This document shows, piece after piece, positions 1 through 7,619 of a stretch of 24,447 nt of DNA. The position numbers were made by a program, and so were the translations under genes. Origin of the DNA: an uncultured Blautia sp. (GTDB lineage Bacteria; Bacillota; Clostridia; Lachnospirales; Lachnospiraceae); contig CAMOXX010000016.1 in the NCBI GenBank assembly GCA_946629475.1, positions 1 to 24,447 of the forward strand, read 5' to 3'. The notes under the pieces were generated by a model. The model ran no database searches, had not been told where the DNA came from, and saw nothing but the letters and a program-made list of their open reading frames with translations. Position 1 is the first letter of the stretch; the number at the start of each line of letters is the position of its first letter.

Positions 1-885
1 TTCGGTTACAAGGAAATTGTTTTTGAAGAAGGTGGACTGCTCAACGATGAACTTCACCCGCTTGTCCATGTACTCGAGCTGAAGATCGATGTGCCGGGGA
101 AGCTCGCGTTCCAGAAAATCCTCCGGGCTCTCTGCGCCAAGGCTGCATTCATACAATCTCAGGCGCGGCAGCGTGTATCCGCCTCCGCCGATGGTAAGCC
201 CGTTGTAGCAGGATGCGATGGCGTACCGGTCACCCCACTCGGAAGAGAACATCCGGTGGTTGGCGAATGAAGGCTTCGCGGTTTTGAGCATGCATTTTAC
301 GCAGGCGAGCGCAAAATCATCGCTTGTGATTTCGGGATCATAGCGGAGCGTGATGTTGGGGATGGCAAGCTGCATCTCCTCGGTCAGTTCCAGAAGGATC
401 CTGGCGGTTACCGAGTCCGCGGGACCGATATCCGCGTGTACAAAGGAGTCGGTCTGGACACGGTCGATATTCCGGAGGAAAAGCCCGAGCACTTTTTTGG
501 CATAGGCACGGTCCTCCTTCAGCACGAACGGCTCCAGGAGCCTGTCCAGGTCCCCGAGATAAACCGGGTAGGTTGTGATGGAAGGAACGTGACAGTAGAA
601 TATCTCGAGCACGTTGACTGCTTCGAGAAGATCCGTGGGCGGCTTCAGGTCCAGGAACTGGCAGCCCTTTTCAAACAGCAGGTCATAATCCGGGCAGATA
701 TAGCGCGGACGGTACGGCATAATGCCCTCGTTCAGGTCGCAGAGCGCTCCCTTTTTTTTGGCTTCATAGTAGGCATCGGAGTAGATCAGCGAATCGTCGG
801 TACTTTCCCCGAGACGGGCCAGGGCGATCAGCTCCTGATGATAGGTCAATGTGGGATCCTGTATAATCTTTAAAGCTTCTGACAT
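1..885 (-). CDS. yjjI: YjjI-type glycyl radical enzyme, N-terminal part (truncated by window edge)
   Basis: Reading the minus strand from the ATG at 885-883 gives 295 codons open to the first base of the window, so the C-terminal part is missing because the window ends. A full ribosome binding site (AAGGAGGTG, complement of 892-900) precedes the start. The protein begins MSEALKIIQDPTLTYHQELI and carries a HADIGPADS segment near residue 150, KPSFANH near 204-210 and ASCYNGLTIGGGGYTL near 225-238. These fit my recollection of the YjjI/DUF3029 family of glycyl radical enzymes. Cys226 in the SCYN loop would be the catalytic thiyl cysteine. The glycyl radical loop lies at the C-terminus, outside the window, so the radical site cannot be confirmed. 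The substrate of YjjI is not established. A radical SAM activase (YjjW-like) would be expected to the left. The family call is from recognition of motifs only; another glycyl radical enzyme subfamily is the main alternative. Confidence 0.68.
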   Translation of the reverse strand, partial: MSEALKIIQDPTLTYHQELIALARLGESTDDSLIYSDAYYEAKKKGALCDLNEGIMPYRPRYICPDYDLLFEKGCQFLDLKPPTDLLEAVNVLEIFYCHVPSITTYPVYLGDLDRLLEPFVLKEDRAYAKKVLGLFLRNIDRVQTDSFVHADIGPADSVTARILLELTEEMQLAIPNITLRYDPEITSDDFALACVKCMLKTAKPSFANHRMFSSEWGDRYAIASCYNGLTIGGGGYTLPRLRLYECSLGAESPEDFLERELPRHIDLQLEYMDKRVKFIVEQSTFFKNNFLVTE

Positions 886-927
886 GCAAAGCACCTCCTT
901 ACAGACCGTTTGTGGTTTTCATTTTTT

Positions 928-950
928 CTGAACAGTTCCTAACTGTTCAG
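928..950. repeat. Perfect palindrome built from two AACTGTTCAG half-sites
   Basis: CTGAACAGTT at 928-937 and its exact reverse complement AACTGTTCAG at 941-950 are separated by three bases (CCT). In RNA from either strand this could form only a tight hairpin; as DNA it is a 23-bp operator-like palindrome. It lies in the leader of the glycyl radical enzyme gene, about 30 bases upstream of its ribosome binding site. The same half-site recurs at 1004-1013 and at the right end of the window (24320-24329, 24398-24407). That makes a dispersed repeat at least as likely as a gene-specific operator. Confidence 0.7.
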
Positions 951-1013
951 CTGCCGTTCATTCGGAATGTCAGGCATTTTTCATCATTCACGTTCATGAA
1001 GTGCTGAACAGTT
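941..1013. repeat. ~73-bp intergenic element with 11-bp terminal inverted repeats
   Basis: The unit begins AACTGTTCAGC (941-951) and ends with its exact reverse complement GCTGAACAGTT (1003-1013). Directly inside the left end is a segment containing TTCATTCGG. A diverged copy with the same left end and the same TTCATTCGG at the same offset begins at 24320, with a degraded right end near 24380-24387. The architecture resembles a small palindromic interspersed repeat or miniature element, with no coding capacity. Mobility is inference; what is seen is the inverted ends and the second copy. Confidence 0.5.
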
Positions 1014-1020
1014 TAACTAT

Positions 1021-1049
1021 ATTTTGGAGAATCCGGCCCTAAATGTCAA
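1021..1049 (-). promoter_or_regulatory. Candidate sigma-A promoter for the glycyl radical enzyme
   Basis: On the minus strand a perfect -35 TTGACA (complement of 1044-1049) is followed after 17 bases by CAAAAT (complement of 1021-1026), a 4/6 match to the -10. Transcription would start near 1014, giving a 5' untranslated region of about 130 bases. One AACTGTTCAG half-site (1004-1013) would lie just downstream of the start, and a palindrome (928-950) would lie inside the leader. The -35 is strong and the -10 weak, so activity may need help or be controlled. Confidence 0.45.
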
Positions 1050-1091
1050 GTGATAAAAGAGAATTCAGACGTACAGAAAAAGGATATTTTA

Positions 1092-1120
1092 TTGACCAAT
1101 TCACCAAATTGCATTACAAT
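1092..1120 (+). promoter_or_regulatory. Sigma-A promoter for the nucleoside-type ABC operon
   Basis: TTGACC at 1092-1097 and TACAAT at 1115-1120 are separated by exactly 17 bases, each one mismatch from consensus. The surroundings are AT-rich. Transcription should start about 1127, leaving a leader of roughly 105 bases before the first gene at 1232. No other promoter of this quality is visible ahead of the operon. Confidence 0.75.
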
Positions 1121-1157
1121 ATATGATAAAGCCATTGGTATTATTAACAGGTTTACA

Positions 1158-1209
1158 GGAACCTGAGTTCAGGCACTGCATATGCTCTGCAGCGCGAATG
1201 CCGGGTTCC
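1158..1209 (+). other. Possible structured mRNA leader of the ABC operon
   Basis: The leader between the promoter and the ribosome binding site can fold. GGAACC (1158-1163) pairs with GGTTCC (1204-1209). Inside that, GGCA (1172-1175) pairs with TGCC (1199-1202) and encloses CTGCA (1176-1180) paired with TGCAG (1188-1192), leaving a one-sided CGCGAA bulge (1193-1198). The outer stem closes about nine bases before the GGGAGGGGG ribosome binding site (1218-1226). It does not match the conserved core of the purine riboswitch, which would have suited a nucleoside transporter. It may be an undescribed leader or chance pairing. Confidence 0.3.
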
Positions 1210-1231
1210 GATGGGAAGGGAGGGGGATTTT

Positions 1232-2770
1232 TTGGCAAACAAATATCTGGACATGAACACTCCGGTCATTGAAATGCGGAACATTGTCAAGCGTTTCGGG
1301 AATTTTACCGCCAATGACGGGATTAACCTGACAGTGCATAAGGGTGAGATTCATGCGATCCTGGGAGAGAACGGGGCAGGAAAATCCACACTGATGAATC
1401 AGCTTTACGGGCTCCTGAAGCCGACTTCGGGAGACATTCTGGTGAACGGAAAAAAAGTGGATATGAATACGCCGAGGGATGCGATCGCGGCAGGAATCGG
1501 CATGGTGCATCAGCACTTCATGCTGATCCAGCCCTTTACCGTTACGGAAAACATCGTCCTTGGAGATGAGCCTTTAAAGGGTGTACGCCTTGACATGGCG
1601 AAGGCCCGCCAGAATGTGGTCGAGATTTCCGAGCGCTACGGTCTTTCGATCGACCCTGACGCAAAGATCGAGGATATCTCGGTCGGGATGCAGCAGAGAG
1701 TTGAAATCCTGAAGGCACTCTACCGCGGCGCGGACATTCTGATCCTGGATGAGCCGACATCGTCGCTGACGCCGCAGGAGATCGAGGAACTGATCAAGAT
1801 CATGCACAATCTGACGGCGGACGGCAAGAGTATTCTGCTGATCACGCACAAGCTGAAGGAAATCAAGGAATCTGCCGATTTCTGTACCATCATCCGTATG
1901 GGCAAGTATATTGATACGGTGGAAGTGGACAAGGTGGACGAGAATGACCTTGCCAGCATGATGGTGGGCCGCAAGGTCACGTTCAAGGTGGATAAGCCCG
2001 AGCAGGAGCCCGGCAGGGTGGTGCTCGACGTCAAGGATCTTCGCGGCGTGGACTACCGCGGAGTTGAGATCCTGAAGGGCCTGAACCTTCAGGTTCATGC
2101 GGGCGAGATTGTCGGAATCGCCGGCATCGACGGCAACGGGCAGACAGAGCTGATCGAAATCATCACCGGCCTTCGGAAAGGAACCTCCGGGGATGTCATG
2201 ATCAATGGGACGAGCATTTTCAACAAACCGCCGGCATTCGGTTTTGAGCACGGGGTTTCGAGTATCCCTGCGGACCGTCAGAAACACGGCCTTGTGCTTG
2301 AGTTTTCCATCGAGGACAATCTGATCCTGCAGAACTATGAAAAGGAGCCATTCTCCTCTAAAGGCATTCTGCAGAGACCTAAGATTTTTGAGCATGCTAC
2401 CCAGTCGATCGAAACCTATGACATTCGTCCGGGCAACAGCGAAAAGCGGCCGGCCGGAACCCTGTCAGGCGGCAACCAGCAGAAGGTCATTATCGCGCGA
2501 GAAGTGCAGAACGATAAGGATCTCCTGATTGCGGTCAACCCGACCCGCGGCCTTGACGTAGGCGCGATCGAGTATGTGCACAGGCACATTGTAGAGCAGA
2601 GAAACAAAGGCAAGGCGGTTCTTCTGGTTTCGTTCGAGCTGGATGAGATCATGAGCCTTTCCGATGTGATCGATGTCATTTTTGACGGATCGATCATTAC
2701 CACGATCCCCGGCAGCGAAGCGGACGAGAACTATCTCGGACTGATGATGGCAGGAGGTAAAGAATCATGA
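1232..2770 (+). CDS. nupA: Bmp/Nup-type nucleoside ABC transporter, duplicated ATP-binding subunit
   Basis: A 512-residue protein with two fused ABC domains, the usual size for this family. Domain 1 has Walker A GENGAGKST (about residues 45-53), an SVGMQQR signature and Walker B DILILDEPTSSL. Domain 2 has the degenerate Walker A GIDGNGQTEL, signature LSGGNQQKV and the Walker-B-like AVNPTRGLDVGAIE. That last motif is typical of the NupA/YufO group that powers nucleoside uptake with Bmp-type binding proteins, rather than of RbsA-type sugar ATPases. I chose the TTG at 1232 because the GGGAGGGGG ribosome binding site (1218-1226) is correctly spaced from it; the in-frame ATG at 1211 would place that site inside the coding region. 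The gene overlaps the next by four bases (ATGA), as expected for a coupled operon. Cytoplasmic, attached to the permeases at 2767 and 3868. Confidence 0.88.
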   Translation: MANKYLDMNTPVIEMRNIVKRFGNFTANDGINLTVHKGEIHAILGENGAGKSTLMNQLYGLLKPTSGDILVNGKKVDMNTPRDAIAAGIGMVHQHFMLIQPFTVTENIVLGDEPLKGVRLDMAKARQNVVEISERYGLSIDPDAKIEDISVGMQQRVEILKALYRGADILILDEPTSSLTPQEIEELIKIMHNLTADGKSILLITHKLKEIKESADFCTIIRMGKYIDTVEVDKVDENDLASMMVGRKVTFKVDKPEQEPGRVVLDVKDLRGVDYRGVEILKGLNLQVHAGEIVGIAGIDGNGQTELIEIITGLRKGTSGDVMINGTSIFNKPPAFGFEHGVSSIPADRQKHGLVLEFSIEDNLILQNYEKEPFSSKGILQRPKIFEHATQSIETYDIRPGNSEKRPAGTLSGGNQQKVIIAREVQNDKDLLIAVNPTRGLDVGAIEYVHRHIVEQRNKGKAVLLVSFELDEIMSLSDVIDVIFDGSIITTIPGSEADENYLGLMMAGGKES

Positions 2771-3852
2771 AAAAGAAGAAAAGCTTCCTGGAATTTGTGT
2801 CTGACAATACTTTTATCCACATTTTGCTCTCGATCATCCTGGGATTCCTGGTCGGAGCGATCTTCCTTGTTGTTATGCGGCTCTCGGTCGGAGAAGCATA
2901 CGGCCGTCTCTTCCACAGTGTGAGCAACGTAAAAGGAATCACCTACGTGATCGTTTATTCCGTTCCCTACATTGTGGCAGGCCTTTCGGTTGCATTTTCC
3001 TTCAAAACCGGTGTGTTTAATATCGGTGCCGAAGGCCAGTTTGTGGTAGGCTCCATGGCAGCAGCGATCGTTGGAATCCGTTTCGGAACGCTTCCGAGAC
3101 CTGTCCTTGTAATTCTGTGCTTCCTCGTGGCAATGCTGGCCGGCGCAGTATGGGGCATCATCGTGGCTTTCCTGAAAACAAAGTGGGGCATCAACGAAGT
3201 TCTGAGCATGATCATGTTCAACTGGATTGCGTTCTACCTTTCCAACTTCCTTGCAGGACGTCCGGGAATCAAGAGCGAAGGATCTGCGGAGGCAACGGCG
3301 AATATCTCCGAGAACGCGACCCTGCTTTTCTCGAAGGATTTTATCAAGAAGATGGGCTTTGCCCCGACTGCCAACGGGGGCATCTTTATCGCAATTGTCA
3401 TCATGATCGTGATCTGGATCGTGATTGAAAAGACAACGCTGGGATATCGCCTGAAGGCCGTCGGATTCAACAAATACGCGGCAGAGTACGGCGGGATCAA
3501 CGTCAACAAGTCGATCATGACAGCCCTGGCAATTTCAGGAGCGCTGGCCGGACTCGCAGGAGCGCTGCAGCTCATGGGTATGGGCGGCCGTATCAGTATC
3601 TTCTCCTCCCAGGAGGGATTCGGCTTTGCCGGCATCGTTGTTGCGCTGATCGGATGCTCCAACCCGTTCGGTGTCTTTATCGCAGGATTGTTCTATGGAT
3701 GGCTGATGTACGGCGGCAGCAAGCTGAATCTGGTAGGCGCGCCGACCCAGCTGATCAACGTTATTGTCGGGACCGTCGTATTCTTCATCGCGATCTCGGT
3801 CATCTTTGCCAACCTGAAGTATCTCGTCAAAAGCAAACCGGGTCAGAAATAA
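2767..3852 (+). CDS. nupB: Bmp/Nup-type nucleoside ABC transporter permease 1
   Basis: A 361-residue integral membrane protein starting in the ATGA overlap with the ATPase gene, with AGGAGG about ten bases upstream. The first hydrophobic segment covers about residues 15-40, and most of the chain alternates membrane segments. The TGVFNIGAEGQF segment (about residues 79-90) and the LKAVGFNKYAAEYGGI coupling loop in the second half are characteristic of the BPD_transp_2 permeases of the NupB/YufP group. Its partner permease follows 15 bases downstream. Together they would form the membrane channel for nucleosides or a related ligand; specificity depends on a binding protein that is not adjacent. 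Confidence 0.87.
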   Translation: MKKKKSFLEFVSDNTFIHILLSIILGFLVGAIFLVVMRLSVGEAYGRLFHSVSNVKGITYVIVYSVPYIVAGLSVAFSFKTGVFNIGAEGQFVVGSMAAAIVGIRFGTLPRPVLVILCFLVAMLAGAVWGIIVAFLKTKWGINEVLSMIMFNWIAFYLSNFLAGRPGIKSEGSAEATANISENATLLFSKDFIKKMGFAPTANGGIFIAIVIMIVIWIVIEKTTLGYRLKAVGFNKYAAEYGGINVNKSIMTALAISGALAGLAGALQLMGMGGRISIFSSQEGFGFAGIVVALIGCSNPFGVFIAGLFYGWLMYGGSKLNLVGAPTQLINVIVGTVVFFIAISVIFANLKYLVKSKPGQK

Positions 3853-3867
3853 GGAGGTGGCATAACT

Positions 3868-4812
3868 GTGGACAACTTTTTAAATAATTTTGGTATTATC
3901 CTCTATGCAACGCTTGTTTACGCAACGCCCCTTCTCTATGCAGGTCTGGGATCCTGCTTTTCAGAAGTATCCGGCGTCGTGAACATCGGTATTGAAGGTA
4001 TGATGACGGCCGGAGCCTTTACCGGGACGGTAATCGCCTACTTTACCGGAAACCCATGGCTCGGCTTTCTGTGCGGCGGCCTGGCGGGAGCAGTCTTCGG
4101 TATGCTGCATGCGGTTGCGACGGTTATTCTTGGTGCTGACCAGACGATTGCAGGTACGGCAATCAATATGCTCGGACCTGGTATCGTGATCATGATCGCA
4201 AAGGTGCTGTTTGATTCGACAGACACCATTCCGCTTACCGCGACCCAGAAGATTCCGCAGCTTTTCAGCGGTGTTTTCGGAACCGGAACCGCCTTCGGAC
4301 GTTTTATGAACAACGTGTTCGCAACCTACGCTTCCACCTATCTGGTGTTTATCGCGGTTATTATTGTCTGGTTTGTATTTTACAAAACCAGGTTCGGCCT
4401 TCGTATGAGAGCCTGCGGCGAGCACCCGATGGCCTGCGAAACCCTGGGCATCAATGTCATCGCGACCAGATTTTTCTGTGTCTGCATGTCCGGTTTCCTG
4501 GCAGGACTCGGAGGCGCCTGCGTAACCATGACAATCTCCACCCAGTTCCGTCCGATCTCCATTGTAGGGCAGGGCTTTATCGCCATCGCGGCGGTAATCT
4601 TCGGTAAGTTCCGTCCGCAGGGCGCGCTGGTCGGCTGCCTGCTGTTCGGCTTCTGCTCGGGACTGAAGGTTGTGCTCGGAGGCTCCTCAGGGTTCAACAT
4701 GCACCTGATCTCGATGATTCCTTACATCGTTACGGTCATTGTCCTGATCCTGTTTGTGGGAAAATCCCATGTACCGGCTGCAAATGGAAAACCGTATGTA
4801 AAGAGCAGGTAG
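3868..4812 (+). CDS. nupC: Bmp/Nup-type nucleoside ABC transporter permease 2
   Basis: A 314-residue multi-pass membrane protein. It starts at GTG 3868, which sits eight bases after a strong AAGGAGGTGG site (3851-3860). The family segment GVVNIGIEGMMTAGAF lies near residues 35-50, and the coupling loop FGLRMRACGEHPMACETLGI falls in the second half; both are typical of NupC/YufQ permeases. Its length is normal. It closes the operon: a stem-loop terminator follows at 4823. No nucleoside phosphorylase, deaminase or Bmp-type binding protein lies downstream, although these often accompany the genes in other Bacillota. Confidence 0.87.
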   Translation: MDNFLNNFGIILYATLVYATPLLYAGLGSCFSEVSGVVNIGIEGMMTAGAFTGTVIAYFTGNPWLGFLCGGLAGAVFGMLHAVATVILGADQTIAGTAINMLGPGIVIMIAKVLFDSTDTIPLTATQKIPQLFSGVFGTGTAFGRFMNNVFATYASTYLVFIAVIIVWFVFYKTRFGLRMRACGEHPMACETLGINVIATRFFCVCMSGFLAGLGGACVTMTISTQFRPISIVGQGFIAIAAVIFGKFRPQGALVGCLLFGFCSGLKVVLGGSSGFNMHLISMIPYIVTVIVLILFVGKSHVPAANGKPYVKSR

Positions 4813-4822
4813 AGTTTATATC

Positions 4823-4860
4823 GGGGTTACATCGGGGACGGTGTAGCCCCTTTCCTTATT
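4823..4860 (+). terminator. Rho-independent terminator after the nucleoside ABC operon
   Basis: GGGGTTACA (4823-4831) pairs with TGTAGCCCC (4842-4850), a nine-base stem with one G-U pair and a ten-base loop, followed by TTTCCTTATT. The T-tract is interrupted, so some read-through into the sensor lipoprotein gene 15 bases further on is possible. No clear promoter is visible in the short gap before that gene. Confidence 0.65.
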
Positions 4861-4874
4861 CTGAGAGAACAGTT

Positions 4875-5954
4875 ATGAAAAAATCACGATTACGGACACA
4901 GGCCTTTCCTGTTATTATTCTCTGGATGACGGCTGCCGCGCTGGCGGGTGCCTCCGGCTGCGGAAAGCAGGCTGAGGAACCGTCCGCCGGGACAAGTGAC
5001 AGCCTGACTGCGGGATATGTCAAAATCGGCTCCGAGTCGGACTGGAGAATTGCGTGCAACAGATCCCTGGATGAAGCGTTCACCAAGGAGAATGGATTTT
5101 ATCTGCTGATCAATGACGCCCAGCAGAAACCGGAAAAGCAGGTCAAGGCCATGCGGGAGTTTATCAGTATGGGTGTGGATTATATCCTGCTGGATCCCCT
5201 CATGGAAACCGGGTGGGAAGCCTCCCTGGGGGAAGCCCGCGAGGCGGGTATTCCGGTGATCATTTTTGACCGGGAGGTGGAAAACCAGAGTCCGGAGGTG
5301 TGCAGCACGTGGATCGGATCCAACTTCTATCTGGAGGGACAGCGGGCATGCGCGTGGCTGGAGGCATTTCTGGAGAAAGAGGATTACGATAAACCGGTTA
5401 ATATTATTCATCTTCAGGGAACCATCGGCTCTACCGCCCAGATCGGCAGGACAAATGCGCTTATGGAGGCGGTGAGCGCGCATCCCGGATGGAAGCTGCT
5501 CGATCAGGAGAGCGGCGAGTTTACCACCGCCAAGGGCAAAGAGGTCATGGCGGATATGCTGAAACAGTACGGCGGCCAGGTTCAGGTGGTCTATTGTGAG
5601 AATGACAACATGGCCTACGGGGCAATCGAAGCAATCCGGGAATCCGGGAGAATCCCCGGCACGGATATTGAAGGAGGAGAGATTCTGATCCTCTCCTTTG
5701 ATGCCGCGAAAAATGCCCTGGAAAAAACGAGGAAGGGCGAGATCGCCGTCGATACGGAATGCATGCCTCTGTACGGGCCGCTTCTGGTTCAGCTTATTCA
5801 GGAGATGGAAACCGGGAAAGAGCCGGACTTTCAGAATTACGTGGCGGAGGAGCAGTTTTCCGCGGTGGAAGAAATCTCTTCGGTCAGCGTTTCGGGGACC
5901 GATTATCCGGTCACGTTTCTTACGGAAGAACTGATCGAAAACAGGGAGTATTAG
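4875..5954 (+). CDS. YtfQ-like sugar-binding lipoprotein, probable sensor subunit of the adjacent two-component system
   Basis: A 359-residue exported protein. A basic start (MKKSRLRTQ) and a hydrophobic segment end at ASGC with Cys29, a usable if imperfect lipobox, so it should be anchored on the outer membrane face. The mature part is a periplasmic-binding-protein fold (Peripla_BP_4 type): GSESDWR at the start, IPVIIFDREV in the middle, then GTIGSTAQIGRTNALMEAV, SGEFTTAKGKEVM and CENDNMAYGAIEAI. These motifs match E. coli YtfQ and the second binding protein in this window at 9265. It is followed after 18 bases by the response regulator and then the kinase, and is separated from any transporter by terminators. 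I therefore infer a sensing role, presenting bound sugar to the kinase, as XylFII does for LytS in Clostridium beijerinckii. A back-up transport subunit is the alternative. The ribosome binding site (GAGAG, about seven bases before ATG) is weak. Confidence 0.82.
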   Translation: MKKSRLRTQAFPVIILWMTAAALAGASGCGKQAEEPSAGTSDSLTAGYVKIGSESDWRIACNRSLDEAFTKENGFYLLINDAQQKPEKQVKAMREFISMGVDYILLDPLMETGWEASLGEAREAGIPVIIFDREVENQSPEVCSTWIGSNFYLEGQRACAWLEAFLEKEDYDKPVNIIHLQGTIGSTAQIGRTNALMEAVSAHPGWKLLDQESGEFTTAKGKEVMADMLKQYGGQVQVVYCENDNMAYGAIEAIRESGRIPGTDIEGGEILILSFDAAKNALEKTRKGEIAVDTECMPLYGPLLVQLIQEMETGKEPDFQNYVAEEQFSAVEEISSVSVSGTDYPVTFLTEELIENREY

Positions 5955-5972
5955 ATCGAGTGAGGTAGATGA

Positions 5973-7619
5973 ATGGTTAAACTGTTTCTCGTTGAAGATG
6001 AAATTGCAATGCGCGAGGGAATCCGCCGCCGCATTCCCTGGGAGGAGGAAGGAGTCGACTACTGCGGAGAGGCGGGGGACGGGGAGCTTGCCTGGCCTCA
6101 GATCCTGGAGAAAAAGCCGGATATTGTCATTACGGATATCAAAATGCCGTTTATGGACGGCCTTGAGCTCTCCCGGCTGATCCGCCAGGAGCTGCCGGAA
6201 ACAAAAATCGTCATCCTCTCCGGTTACACCGAGTTCCGCTATGCGCAGGATGCGCTGCGTATCGGCGTGACGGAATATCTGGTAAAGCCGATCACGCCGA
6301 GGGACCTGAGAGAGGTGGTCCGAAAGCTGGTACTGAAGATCCGCGAGGAAAAACAGACAAAGCAGGAGCAGATGGGGCTGATCGAGGAGGAGGAAAAGGA
6401 GAAGGCGGCGCATCAGCGCAGAAAATTCTTCCGGTCCCTTGTCTCCGGAGATCTGTCCTCCCACGAGCTGCTTGTGCTTTCGGAAGAAACAGGTCTCCCT
6501 CTGAGAGCGCCTTATTATCAGATGCTTCTGCTGTATGTGCAGTATTCCGCGGATCTGGAAAGCCAGCGGCGCATGGAAACGATGCTGAATTCCCTGGAGG
6601 AGGATATCCCCGGCTGCTGTCTGTTTGAGAACAGCGTCGACAGCCAGGCGATCCTCCTTTCCGCCGCCTCCCCGGACGAGCTGCAGGAACTGCGGGACCG
6701 GGTTTCCGCTCAGGTCCTGTCGGCTGCCGAAGCCTCGGGGAGCCAGCCTTTTTTTATCAGCACCGGAAAGCCCGTCAGCCACATGAGCGAAATCAAGGAA
6801 TCCTGGATCGAGGCGCACAGGGCGGGATCCTACCGGTTTTTCCTGCCGCCCAACCGGATTGTCGGAGGGGATATACCGATCCATGATCTCATCGAAGAGA
6901 GCAGAGGTGCTGCTTCACCCGGACAGATCGACACGGAATCGCTCCTCGAGGGGGAAAGCCTCCGGAACGCCTGGGAGAGCTTTCTGCGCACCGGAACTCT
7001 GCAGGAGATCGATGATTTTATTGATGATCTTTTTTCCTCTGTCGGAGAGGACAATGTGCGTTCGATCATCTTTCTCAGCTATATCACCATGGACAGCTAT
7101 TTTTCAATGGCGAGATTCCTGAAGGAGCTTGGCCGGGATCCGCAGGAAATCAGCGGGGTATGCGGGGATATCAATGATGTGATTGCTTCTGTTGCAACTG
7201 CCGAAGACGCGAAATCCTGCCTGAAAGGATATCTGACGGAGGTGATCCGGGTCCGTGACAGCAGCTCGTCCCGCAAAAACCACCAGATCCTGAAGGACGC
7301 GGTCGAGTATATCGATGCGCATTATACTGATGAGGAAATGTCGCTGAATCAGGCGGCGCTGGCCGCCGGCTTAAGCCCGAACCGTTTTTCCGCCCTTTTT
7401 TCCCGCGAGATGGGGATGACCTTTATCGAGTACCTGATCGGAAAACGGATGGAAAAAGCCAGGGAGCTCCTGATGAATACCGACCTCCGCAGCTCCGAGA
7501 TCGCCTACCGGTCCGGCTATAAGGATCCTCATTATTTCAGCGCCACCTTCAAAAAGCTGCATGGGTTGTCCCCCAGGGAATACCGCATGAGGGGAAAAGA
7601 TGAACATGAAGAAGAATGA
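5973..7619 (+). CDS. Response regulator, AraC/YesN type
   Basis: A 548-residue cytoplasmic regulator. The receiver domain occupies about residues 1-120 with the acidic pair E8/D9, phospho-acceptor Asp55 in ITDIKMP, and Lys105 in LVKP. A long central region (about 120-430) has no obvious motif and is common in YesN-type regulators. Residues about 437-540 form a double helix-turn-helix AraC DNA-binding domain, with AALAAGLSPNRFSALFSREMG and a second helix pair ending YKDPHYFSATFKKLHGLSP. It is downstream of the binding lipoprotein and overlaps the kinase gene by 20 bases, so the pair is translationally coupled. The likely target is the sugar transporter promoter region between 9090 and 9264, but no site can be identified from sequence alone. 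The ATG at 5973 is preceded by a GAGG-type site. Confidence 0.9.
   Translation: MVKLFLVEDEIAMREGIRRRIPWEEEGVDYCGEAGDGELAWPQILEKKPDIVITDIKMPFMDGLELSRLIRQELPETKIVILSGYTEFRYAQDALRIGVTEYLVKPITPRDLREVVRKLVLKIREEKQTKQEQMGLIEEEEKEKAAHQRRKFFRSLVSGDLSSHELLVLSEETGLPLRAPYYQMLLLYVQYSADLESQRRMETMLNSLEEDIPGCCLFENSVDSQAILLSAASPDELQELRDRVSAQVLSAAEASGSQPFFISTGKPVSHMSEIKESWIEAHRAGSYRFFLPPNRIVGGDIPIHDLIEESRGAASPGQIDTESLLEGESLRNAWESFLRTGTLQEIDDFIDDLFSSVGEDNVRSIIFLSYITMDSYFSMARFLKELGRDPQEISGVCGDINDVIASVATAEDAKSCLKGYLTEVIRVRDSSSSRKNHQILKDAVEYIDAHYTDEEMSLNQAALAAGLSPNRFSALFSREMGMTFIEYLIGKRMEKARELLMNTDLRSSEIAYRSGYKDPHYFSATFKKLHGLSPREYRMRGKDEHEEE

Noticed and set aside
886..1210. Insertion sequence or transposon end bounded by inverted repeats
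   Set aside because: The element is only about 73 bp, has no coding capacity and no target-site duplication could be seen, so it is listed as a small repeat only.
1211..1231. Upstream ATG for the nucleoside ATPase gene
   Set aside because: It would put the only good ribosome binding site inside the reading frame and add seven residues (MGREGDF) with no family counterpart; TTG 1232 is correctly spaced.
1127..1231. Purine riboswitch ahead of a nucleoside transporter
   Set aside because: The expected conserved loop and junction sequences are absent, although some stems can be drawn.
4890..6884. A 664-codon open frame on the minus strand
   Set aside because: It lies entirely opposite the binding lipoprotein and the response regulator, whose domains and catalytic residues are intact. 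The antisense product has no recognisable motif and no ribosome binding site. It reflects codon composition of the real genes.
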